Notes under the pieces: generated by a model | What the model was told of the DNA's origin: nothing | Database searches by the model: none | Seen by the model: only the letters and a program-made list of their open reading frames with translations | DNA from: Limnohabitans sp. Rim11 | GTDB lineage: Bacteria > Pseudomonadota > Gammaproteobacteria > Burkholderiales > Burkholderiaceae_C | Reading direction: 5' to 3' | DNA length: 64,000 nt | Assembly (NCBI RefSeq): GCF_001269365.1 | Contig: NZ_CXOM01000001.1 | Coordinates: forward strand, 496,090 to 560,089 | Program-made: the position numbers and the translations under genes | Shown: piece by piece, positions 57,620-64,000 of the stretch | Layout: every line of letters starts with the position of its first letter | Position numbering within the stretch: position 1 is the stretch's first letter

Positions 57620-58171
57620 TCAATGGCTGTAAGCAGGCCGCTCAGAGGACAAGTTTTCAACTGCATCATTGCGCTGAGAAAAATCAGGTTGTTGCCATTG
57701 TGCCTTTTTGAGGGCGGCTTCCAGCAGATGCAACAAGCCATGCAAAAGGGCGGCTTGTAGACTCAACTCACACGAGGCACCACTGGCACTGTCGCCGCTT
57801 TTGTCTTGCAACAACAAATCCAAACGGCCACCGTTGTGAAGCTTCAGCTGAACGTCTGTGACCAACATGGGCGTCTCTCCCAAAGGAAGGCTCAGGTTTT
57901 GTGTGGCAAACGGGGTTGAGAAATCAGCTTGCGACAAGAAGTTTTCGCGTTTTAGTTCGGTCAGCATTTGCTGAGCGGTGGTGTCGCTGGCCATCACCTG
58001 AGGGTCACTGGACTCCAATTGAACCACGGAGGCCTGCAAGTGGGGCAACAGTCTCAAAGTCATGGCCCTAGTGAGCCAAAGTCGAAACTCTTGCTGTTCT
58101 TGATTGCTGACCCGAACTGCCAATCGATCTTGACGCTCGTCATATTGGACTGACATTTGATGAATGTTCAT
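57620..58171 (-). CDS. Hypothetical protein, 183 residues
   Basis: I do not recognise this family with certainty. The protein has no signal peptide or membrane segment. It starts MNIHQMSVQYDERQDRLAVR and reads VSNQEQQEFRLWLTRAMTLR, followed by a hydrophilic middle. Later QLKLHNGGRLDLLLQDKS alternates like beta strands, and a helical end LQAALLHGLLHLLEAALKKA is present. The codon usage resembles neighbouring genes and no longer frame competes, so it is probably real. It lies between moaE (convergent) and clpB (divergent). Its promoter would sit in the 100-base gap that also holds the clpB heat-shock-like promoter. Confidence 0.75.
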   Translation of the reverse strand: MNIHQMSVQYDERQDRLAVRVSNQEQQEFRLWLTRAMTLRLLPHLQASVVQLESSDPQVMASDTTAQQMLTELKRENFLSQADFSTPFATQNLSLPLGETPMLVTDVQLKLHNGGRLDLLLQDKSGDSASGASCELSLQAALLHGLLHLLEAALKKAQWQQPDFSQRNDAVENLSSERPAYSH

Positions 58172-58221
58172 GCCGCCATTTTAGACCTCAGTAGGATCAA
58201 TGTTCCAAAATCGCCAAGCCT

Positions 58222-58250
58222 CTTGAAATAAAGCCTTTTTGGCCCAAGAT
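58222..58250 (+). promoter_or_regulatory. Candidate sigma-32 heat-shock promoter of clpB
   Basis: CTTGAAA (58222-58228) matches the sigma-32 -35 consensus exactly. After 14 bases comes CCCAAGAT (58243-58250), a partial match to the CCCCATNT -10. It ends 21 bases before the clpB ATG, a short leader with AGGAGA in it. Confidence 0.6.
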
Positions 58251-58271
58251 AGGACTTAACAGGAGATTCAG

Positions 58272-60872
58272 ATGCGAATTGACAAATTAACCACTAAATT
58301 TCAAGAAGCACTTGCCGATGCGCAGTCCTTGGCTTTAGGCAAAGATCACGCCTACATTGACCCAGCGCACGTGTTGATGGCCATGTTGAGTCAGCAAGAT
58401 GGTCCCAAGGCCTTGTTGCAGCGAGCAGGCGTTAACCTGACCGCCATGAGCTCTGCCGTCAGTTTGGCCGTCGAGCGATTGCCCCAAGTCACAGGTCAAG
58501 ATCAGGTCCAAGTTGGCCCCGAGTTGGTTAAATTGTTGCAAGCGGCCGAGAAAGAGTCCCTGAAACGGGGTGACTCGTTCATTGCCAGCGAATTATTTTT
58601 GCTTTCTTTGACTGACAGCAAAACAGAATTGGCGCGCGCAGTCAAAGATGCAGGCCTGAGTCGAAAAAGTTTAGAAGCTGCAGTCGATGCAGTGCGTGGA
58701 GGACAAAACGTGAACAGTGCAGACGCTGAAGGTCAACGCGAATCGTTGAAAAAATATTGCCTCGACCTGACCGAGCGCGCCCGCATGGGTAAGTTAGACC
58801 CGGTCATTGGGCGTGACGACGAAATTCGCAGAGCCATTCAGGTTTTGCAACGCCGTACCAAAAACAACCCGGTGCTGATTGGTGAGCCCGGCGTTGGAAA
58901 AACTGCCATCGTAGAAGGTTTGGCGCAGCGCATTGTGGCAGGTGAAGTGCCAGATTCTTTAAAAGGCAAGCGCGTCTTGTCTTTGGACATGGCGTCGCTG
59001 TTGGCGGGTGCCAAGTTTCGCGGCGAATTTGAAGAACGCCTCAAATCAGTCTTGAATGAATTGGCCAAAGACGAAGGACAAACGATTGTCTTTATCGATG
59101 AATTGCACACCATGGTGGGTGCCGGTAAAGCTGAAGGTGCCATGGATGCTGGCAATATGCTCAAGCCTGCATTGGCCCGTGGCGAACTGCATTGTGTGGG
59201 TGCCACCACCTTGGACGAGTACCGAAAATACATCGAAAAAGATGCCGCGCTAGAGCGCCGTTTTCAAAAGATCTTGGTGGGCGAGCCCAGTGTCGAGGCC
59301 ACCATTGCCATTCTTCGCGGCCTGCAAGAAAAATACGAAATTCACCATGGTGTGGACATCACCGATCCTGCCATTGTGGCGGCCGCCGAATTGAGCCACC
59401 GTTACATCACCGACCGATTCCTGCCCGACAAAGCCATCGATCTGATCGACGAGGCAGCTTCCAAAATCAAGATTGAAATTGACTCGAAACCAGAGGTGAT
59501 CGACAAGTTAGACCGCCGTCTCATTCAACTTCAAATTGAACGAGAAGCTGTCAAGAAAGAAACCGATGAGGCGTCGCAAAAACGTCTGGGCTTAATTGAA
59601 GAAGAAATTGTCAGCCTGAAAAAAGAAGCGGCAGACTTAGAAGAAATTTGGAAAACAGAAAAAGCGCAAGCACAGGGCAGTCAAAATGTTCGTGAAAAAA
59701 TTGATCAACTGCGCCAGCAAATTGAAGAACTCACGCGCAAAGGCGATTTCAACAAAGTAGCAGAGTTGCAGTACGGCAAACTGCCAGAGTTGGAAAAGCT
59801 ACTTAAAGAGACGCAGGCCAAGGAACTCAATCCTGCTGCAGGATCTGCACCTAGGCTCTTGCGGACGCAAGTTGGCGCCGAAGAAATTGCCGAGGTGGTC
59901 AGCCGTGCCACAGGTATTCCTGTGTCCAAAATGATGCAGGGCGAACGCGAGAAGTTATTGCAAATGGAAGTCAAATTGCACGAGCGTGTGGTCGGACAAG
60001 ATGAGGCCATCACGGCGGTATCGCACGCAATTCGCCGTTCGCGTTCAGGTTTGTCAGATCCCCAAAGACCAACTGGTTCATTTTTGTTTCTGGGCCCAAC
60101 GGGTGTGGGTAAAACGGAGTTGTGCAAGGCACTGGCGGGCTTCTTGTTTGACAGCGAAGATCACCTCATTCGCATTGACATGAGTGAGTTCATGGAGAAA
60201 CATTCCGTCGCTCGTCTCATTGGTGCGCCACCAGGCTACGTGGGATACGAGGAGGGCGGCTATTTGACTGAGGCTGTTCGCCGCAAACCTTACTCGGTGT
60301 TGCTCTTGGATGAAGTTGAAAAAGCCCACCCTGATGTTTTCAATGTGCTTCTGCAAGTTCTAGACGATGGCCGCCTTACCGATGGTCAAGGTCGAACCGT
60401 CGACTTTAAAAACACCGTCATTGTGATGACCTCCAACATTGGCTCGCATTTAATCCAGGCCATGGTGGGCCAGCCCAATGAAGACATTAAAGACGCTGTG
60501 TCGGGTGAACTCAAAAACCACTTCCGCCCTGAGTTTTTGAACCGAATTGACGAAACGGTGGTTTTCCACAGTTTGGATGCCAAACACATCGAGTCGATTG
60601 CCAAAATTCAGTTACAAATCTTGGAAACCAGGTTGGCCAAAATGGACTTGCATTTGGAAGTATCCAGTGCGGCTTTGGCGGAGTTGGCCAAGGTGGGCTT
60701 TGACCCCGTGTTTGGGGCACGTCCTTTGAAGCGTGCTGTGCAACAACGCATCGAGAATCCCTTGTCCAAGTTGTTGCTTGAAGGCAAGTTCTTGCCGAAG
60801 TCTGTCATTCCTGTCGATGTCGATCCGGTGAAGGAGCCTGGAATCTTTAAGTTTGATCGGGTAGTCAACTAA
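58272..60872 (+). CDS. clpB: ATP-dependent chaperone ClpB
   Basis: A hexameric AAA+ disaggregase that rescues aggregated proteins with DnaK. The 866 residues comprise the N-domain ([20 protein letters not shown]), then the first nucleotide-binding domain with Walker A GEPGVGKT at 204-211. The coiled-coil middle domain covers about residues 405-520 (rich in Glu, Lys, Gln), which distinguishes ClpB from ClpA. The second domain has Walker A GPTGVGKT at 608-615 and [26 protein letters not shown] precedes the ATG. A sigma-32-like promoter lies just upstream, fitting heat induction. Confidence 0.97.
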   Translation: MRIDKLTTKFQEALADAQSLALGKDHAYIDPAHVLMAMLSQQDGPKALLQRAGVNLTAMSSAVSLAVERLPQVTGQDQVQVGPELVKLLQAAEKESLKRGDSFIASELFLLSLTDSKTELARAVKDAGLSRKSLEAAVDAVRGGQNVNSADAEGQRESLKKYCLDLTERARMGKLDPVIGRDDEIRRAIQVLQRRTKNNPVLIGEPGVGKTAIVEGLAQRIVAGEVPDSLKGKRVLSLDMASLLAGAKFRGEFEERLKSVLNELAKDEGQTIVFIDELHTMVGAGKAEGAMDAGNMLKPALARGELHCVGATTLDEYRKYIEKDAALERRFQKILVGEPSVEATIAILRGLQEKYEIHHGVDITDPAIVAAAELSHRYITDRFLPDKAIDLIDEAASKIKIEIDSKPEVIDKLDRRLIQLQIEREAVKKETDEASQKRLGLIEEEIVSLKKEAADLEEIWKTEKAQAQGSQNVREKIDQLRQQIEELTRKGDFNKVAELQYGKLPELEKLLKETQAKELNPAAGSAPRLLRTQVGAEEIAEVVSRATGIPVSKMMQGEREKLLQMEVKLHERVVGQDEAITAVSHAIRRSRSGLSDPQRPTGSFLFLGPTGVGKTELCKALAGFLFDSEDHLIRIDMSEFMEKHSVARLIGAPPGYVGYEEGGYLTEAVRRKPYSVLLLDEVEKAHPDVFNVLLQVLDDGRLTDGQGRTVDFKNTVIVMTSNIGSHLIQAMVGQPNEDIKDAVSGELKNHFRPEFLNRIDETVVFHSLDAKHIESIAKIQLQILETRLAKMDLHLEVSSAALAELAKVGFDPVFGARPLKRAVQQRIENPLSKLLLEGKFLPKSVIPVDVDPVKEPGIFKFDRVVN

Positions 60873-60940
60873 AGCTCACCCCAGACGATACGTTCAGACA
60901 GCTTTGAAAGTATCATGCGGCCTTCAACGAGTGAGGCCGT

Positions 60941-62695
60941 ATGAGCAATTCCAATGTCAGTTTGAATGATGCCAACAATTCCGATCAAATTGGCGGCCAT
61001 CTGTTGGTCGAGTGTTTGATCGCTCAAGGCGTGACGCACGCCTTTGGTGTGCCAGGCGAAAGCTACTTGGCTGTGCTAGATGGCTTTCACAAGTATCAAA
61101 GTCAAATTGAATTTGTCACTTGTCGCCAAGAGGGTGGAGCGGCCTTCATGGCAGACGCGCAAGGGCGTTTAACGGGCCGCCCTGGCGTTTGTTTTGTCAC
61201 GCGGGGGCCAGGTGCTACCAATGCGTCTATTGGCGTCCATACGGCGTTTCAAGATTCAACCCCCATGGTTTTGTTTGTGGGTGATGTGGCCAGCGAAACC
61301 AGGGACCGCGAAGCATTCCAAGAGGTTGATTTCTGTTCCTTTTTTGGCCCAAGCACCAAAGGCATGGCCAAACGCGTTGAGCGAATTGACGATGCCAGGC
61401 GCATTCCAGAGTATGTGGCCCGTGCATTTGCAACCGCCATGAACGGCCGTCCTGGGCCTGTGGTGTTGGTCTTGCCAGAAGATATGTTGACGCACGTCGT
61501 GTCATCAAGACCTGTGCCCAAAATAGAGCCTGTCGAAGCCTGGAGCGATCCCGGCAGTTTGCGAACGCTGCGAGAAATACTGATGAAGGCAGAGCGGCCC
61601 TTTGTGATTGCGGGCGGCGGCGGTTGGACCGTCCAAGCGGCTCAAGCGTTGCAGAGATTTGCAGAAAATTGGCAGCTGCCCGTTGGCAACGCTTTTAGGT
61701 TTCAGGACACCTTTGATAATTTCCATCCCCTCTATGCCGGCGATGTGGGGATTGGTATCAATCCCAAATTGGCGCAACGCATCAAAGACAGCGACCTGAT
61801 ATTGGCCATCGGTCCTAGGCTGGGTGAAATGACCACAAGTGGTTACACGCTTTTAGAGGTTCCTAAGCCACGTCAAAAATTGGTCCACATTCATGCCAGT
61901 GCCGAAGAACTGAATCGGGTGTTCCACGCCGATTTGGCCATCTGTGCCACCATGAATGCAGCCGCACGCAGCTTGGAGGTGTTGACCGCTCCTGTTGAAG
62001 TGCCTTGGTCTGAATGGGCTAAACAAGCCAATGCTGATTACATTGCCAATACGCAACCGCAAAGCATTGCAGGGTTGCCCAAAGACTCAGAAAACGGTTT
62101 GGTCAACATGCCCGAAGTGGTGGCGGTTTTGCAGCGCCATCTCCCTGCGGATGCCGTATTGACCAACGGCGCGGGCAACTTTGCCAGTTGGGTGCATCGT
62201 TACTTCAAGCACCATGGTTTGAGCAAAGGCTTTAAAACGCAATTGGCACCCACAGTGGGCGCGATGGGTTACGGCGTCCCTGCAGGTATTGCTGCAGCCA
62301 TTGTGTCCGGTCGGGTTGCGTTCACCATTGCAGGTGATGGCGACTTTTTGATGAATGGTCAGGAATTGGCGACAGCGTCGCAGCACGGTGCCAAGTCCAT
62401 CGTGGTCTTGCTCAACAACGGCATGTACGGCACCATCCGCATGCATCAAGAGCGTGAATTTCCAACCCACACCATGGGCTCTCACCTCAACAATCCGAAC
62501 TTTGCCAACCTGGCCAAGGCGTATGGCTACGAGGGCGTTCGAATTAGCAAGACGGAAGAGTTTGAACCTGCCTTCGTAGCGGCATTGCAGCGTGAGCAGG
62601 GGACCTTGATTGAAATCATGTTGGACCCAGAAGCCATCACCACTCGAGGTACATTGAGTTCAATCACGCAGCACGCATTGAAACAACAAAAATAA
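60941..62695 (+). CDS. Thiamine-diphosphate-dependent enzyme (acetolactate synthase-like)
   Basis: A 584-residue enzyme with the three domains of the pyruvate oxidase/acetolactate synthase superfamily. The N-terminal PYR domain has GVPGESYLAVLDGF and FVTCRQEGGAAFMADAQGR (Glu64 activates the cofactor). The central domain begins near RPFVIAGGGGWTVQAAQALQ. The PP domain carries the cofactor motif TIAGDGDFLMNGQELATASQ, ending in LLNNGMYG. There is no ilvN partner, and the flavin site is not obvious, so the true acetolactate synthase is unlikely. A decarboxylase or related lyase is possible; substrate not assignable. Confidence 0.88.
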   Translation: MSNSNVSLNDANNSDQIGGHLLVECLIAQGVTHAFGVPGESYLAVLDGFHKYQSQIEFVTCRQEGGAAFMADAQGRLTGRPGVCFVTRGPGATNASIGVHTAFQDSTPMVLFVGDVASETRDREAFQEVDFCSFFGPSTKGMAKRVERIDDARRIPEYVARAFATAMNGRPGPVVLVLPEDMLTHVVSSRPVPKIEPVEAWSDPGSLRTLREILMKAERPFVIAGGGGWTVQAAQALQRFAENWQLPVGNAFRFQDTFDNFHPLYAGDVGIGINPKLAQRIKDSDLILAIGPRLGEMTTSGYTLLEVPKPRQKLVHIHASAEELNRVFHADLAICATMNAAARSLEVLTAPVEVPWSEWAKQANADYIANTQPQSIAGLPKDSENGLVNMPEVVAVLQRHLPADAVLTNGAGNFASWVHRYFKHHGLSKGFKTQLAPTVGAMGYGVPAGIAAAIVSGRVAFTIAGDGDFLMNGQELATASQHGAKSIVVLLNNGMYGTIRMHQEREFPTHTMGSHLNNPNFANLAKAYGYEGVRISKTEEFEPAFVAALQREQGTLIEIMLDPEAITTRGTLSSITQHALKQQK

Positions 62696-62710
62696 ACATC
62701 ATGCAGCCAT

Positions 62711-62740
62711 AAAAAAAGCCGGGCGAACCCGGCTTTTTTT
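62711..62740. terminator. Bidirectional terminator between the ThDP enzyme and the SWIB gene
   Basis: AAAAAAAGCCGGG (62711-62723) pairs with CCCGGCTTTTTTT (62728-62740) around CGAA. Long A and T tracts on each side suit both convergent genes. Confidence 0.92.
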
Positions 62741-62756
62741 ATTCAAGGACGCTGAA

Positions 62757-63191
62757 TTACTTCAGGTGCTTGCCGATCAAACCAGCCAATTCGAACATGG
62801 TGACTTGAGCTTTGCCAAAGACAGCTTTCAGCTTGTCATCGGCATTGATGTTGCGCTTGTTGACCTTGTCTTGCAGGCCATTTTTCTTGATGTAGACCCA
62901 CAACTTGCTCACGACTTCTGTACGTGGCAGAGGAGCTGCACCCACCACAGCGGCCAAAGCGGCGCTAGGTGTCAAAGCCTTCATGAAAGCGGCATTGGGT
63001 GTGCGCTTTTTAGCGGGGGCCTTTTTGGCTGCTGGCTTTTTAGCTGGAGCAGCTTTCTTGGCTGGTGCAGCTTTTTTAGCTGGTGCAGCCTTTTTTGCAG
63101 GAGCAGCTTTTTTAGCTACGGGTTTTTTGGCGGGTGCTGCCTTCTTTGCAGGAGCAGCTTTTTTTGCCGGGGTCTTTTTTGCAGTTGCCAT
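62757..63191 (-). CDS. Histone H1-like N-terminus fused to a SWIB/MDM2 domain
   Basis: A 144-residue protein of two parts. Residues 1-64 are an almost pure Lys/Ala/Pro tract built on KKAAPA repeats (MATAKKTPAKKAAPAKKAAP at the start), resembling histone H1 tails and AlgP. Residues 65-144 form a SWIB domain: NAAFMKALTPSAALAAVVGA, RTEVVSKLWVYIKKNGLQDK, and NADDKLKAVFGKAQVTMFEL, then AGLIGKHLK. SWIB domains are known from eukaryotic chromatin remodellers and from chlamydial topoisomerase fusions. Small SWIB proteins also occur in Burkholderiales. The protein is probably DNA-associated; its function is unproven. Confidence 0.92.
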   Translation of the reverse strand: MATAKKTPAKKAAPAKKAAPAKKPVAKKAAPAKKAAPAKKAAPAKKAAPAKKPAAKKAPAKKRTPNAAFMKALTPSAALAAVVGAAPLPRTEVVSKLWVYIKKNGLQDKVNKRNINADDKLKAVFGKAQVTMFELAGLIGKHLK

Positions 63192-63410
63192 TTTTAAAAT
63201 TCCTTAAGTCGGAAGTTGGTTCGCAGCCGGAAACTTATTTATCCGGCTGAGCGCATGCTACTGGAGAAAATGCTTGTTTCCAAGGGGAGAACGAGTTTTT
63301 TTAAGGGCAATGTTGCAGATATCCATCTCGAGGAATCATTGAAATTGACTTTCAGCTTCAACATCGTTTTTTAAAAGCTTCCCCAGAGCATTTTGAAAAT
63401 TGCAATCTTG

Positions 63411-63425
63411 TTTCGCATTGCGAAA
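63411..63425. promoter_or_regulatory. Palindromic operator candidate TTTCGCATTGCGAAA
   Basis: A perfect 15-base palindrome (seven-base arms about one T). Its CGCATTGC also pairs with GCAATGCG at 63438-63445, a perfect eight-base inverted repeat. TTTCGC/GCGAAA sites resemble those described for short-chain fatty acid (ScfR/RamB-like) regulators of glyoxylate and propionate genes; the identification is tentative. Confidence 0.5.
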
Positions 63426-63528
63426 TGCGCGCATGTTGCAATGCGTCATTTTTTCTCGATATGAGAAACATAATTCCATAATGCAATATATAAAAAATAA
63501 GTCATTGATTTTAAATGAATAAATATTT

Positions 63529-63542
63529 GTCTTATATAAGAC
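63529..63542. promoter_or_regulatory. Palindromic operator candidate GTCTTATATAAGAC
   Basis: A perfect 14-base palindrome 107 bases before the aceA ATG. ATAAGAT follows directly at 63543-63549, and a further ATAAGAC half-site lies at 63566-63572, 30 bases from the half-site in the palindrome. The cluster suggests cooperative binding of a dimeric regulator, possibly of the GntR class. Confidence 0.55.
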
Positions 63543-63648
63543 ATAAGATGTTTTAGGACTCTTCTATAAGACTTAGAATTCTCCTCAGCGCTGAATCTTT
63601 CTCACCGAAGAATTGGCCGAAACATCAACCACTCTGAAGGAAATCGTC

Positions 63649-64000
63649 ATGCCACAAAATCTCGTTGAACAACTCAGCCGTGAACAACAAATTGCAGCCC
63701 TTGAAAAAGATTGGGCCACCAACCCCCGTTGGAAAGGCATCAAACGCGGTTACTCCGCAGCAGATGTGGTGCGTTTGCGCGGCTCATTCCCCATCGAGCA
63801 CACATTGGCTCGTCGCGGTGCTGAAAAATTGTGGAGCTTGCTGCACACTGAGGACTACATCAATTGCTTGGGCGCATTGACTGGCGGTCAAGCCATGCAA
63901 CAAGTGAAGGCCGGTATCAAGGCCATCTATTTGTCTGGCTGGCAAGTTGCTGCCGACAACAACTCATACGCATCGATGTACCCCGACCAATCTTTGTATC
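63649..64000 (+). CDS. aceA: Isocitrate lyase, N-terminal part (cut by window edge)
   Basis: First enzyme of the glyoxylate shunt: splits isocitrate into glyoxylate and succinate for growth on acetate or fatty acids. The 117 visible residues begin [20 protein letters not shown], then [40 protein letters not shown] and [35 protein letters not shown] follows; all are strongly conserved in bacterial AceA. The catalytic KKCGH motif lies beyond the window. ATG at 63649 has GAAGGA upstream. The upstream palindromes suggest regulated expression; the ppsA gene in this window supports gluconeogenic growth. Confidence 0.95.
   Translation, partial: MPQNLVEQLSREQQIAALEKDWATNPRWKGIKRGYSAADVVRLRGSFPIEHTLARRGAEKLWSLLHTEDYINCLGALTGGQAMQQVKAGIKAIYLSGWQVAADNNSYASMYPDQSLY

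Larger units (their letters stand above)
63192..63648. other. AT-rich intergenic region between the SWIB gene and aceA
   Basis: This 457-base gap has no convincing open frame. It should carry the promoters of two divergent genes: the SWIB protein (minus) and aceA (plus). The aceA-proximal half is very AT-rich and holds palindromes at 63411-63425 and 63529-63542 and extra ATAAGAC half-sites, annotated separately. AT-rich sequence near 63475-63535 offers many possible -10 boxes, so I do not pick one. Confidence 0.7.

Noticed and set aside
62905..63207. Ala/Gly/Phe-rich open frame on the plus strand
   Set aside because: It is the complement of the KKAAPA repeat region of the SWIB gene; low complexity and no start context.

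Overview
The window looks like a chromosomal segment of a betaproteobacterium of the order Burkholderiales, most likely a Comamonadaceae member close to Limnohabitans, Polaromonas or Rhodoferax. The reasons are gene content and order: the rpsB-tsf-pyrH-frr-cdsA-dxr-rseP-bamA-skp-lpxD-fabZ-lpxA-lpxB-rnhB run, a Bug-type (TctC) binding protein, PhaR, the ppsR/ppsA divergent pair, hom-thrC-moeA-moaD-moaE, and a KKAAPA-repeat SWIB protein. Base composition is moderate, and TTG and GTG starts are frequent. No taxonomic search could be run, so this is an inference.

Layout. Positions 1-6.4 kb form a small accessory region. It holds the end of one short-chain dehydrogenase, a tandem SDR with a degenerate second half, a Bug-type binding protein, a decayed GST remnant fused to the tail of a decayed Baeyer-Villiger monooxygenase, a DMT-family transporter, a diheme peroxidase lipoprotein and a SOUL protein. 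Most of it lies between two copies of a short GACCCC-containing repeat. From 6.5 to 14.7 kb come phaR, rimO, a reverse-strand tRNA-Leu(CAG), rnr, another SDR, the NAD(P)HX repair enzyme and an amidase. From 14.7 to 29.4 kb runs the translation, isoprenoid and outer-membrane biogenesis cluster, which lacks uppS at its usual place. carA-carB-greA, yhbY and rlmE (divergent), ftsH-folP-glmM and ppsR/ppsA with a sodium:solute symporter follow to 45.6 kb. The rpsF-priB-rpsR-rplI operon and dnaB end at 48.7 kb. Then come phoH, bcp and a Mth938-like gene on the minus strand, alaA-hom-thrC-moeA-moaD-moaE, an unrecognised gene, clpB, a thiamine-diphosphate enzyme and a histone-H1-like SWIB protein. The window ends inside aceA, whose upstream region is rich in palindromes.

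How the genes work together. The central cluster links ribosome components (S2, EF-Ts, RRF) with UMP synthesis, phospholipid and isoprenoid precursors, outer-membrane protein assembly (RseP, BamA, Skp) and lipid A (LpxD, FabZ, LpxA, LpxB). alaA-hom-thrC covers alanine and threonine synthesis, and moeA-moaD-moaE covers molybdopterin. ppsA with its regulator and aceA indicate gluconeogenic growth on organic acids. ClpB and FtsH provide protein quality control.

I found no phage, complete insertion sequence, CRISPR array, rRNA operon or defence island. No wholly novel multi-gene system is evident. The most interesting signals are regulatory or architectural: two DnaA boxes before dnaB, a probable S6:S18 leader, a nested rpsB leader hairpin, a perfect inverted repeat that contains the cdsA start codon, palindromes before aceA, the H1-SWIB fusion, and the GST/BVMO double pseudogene.
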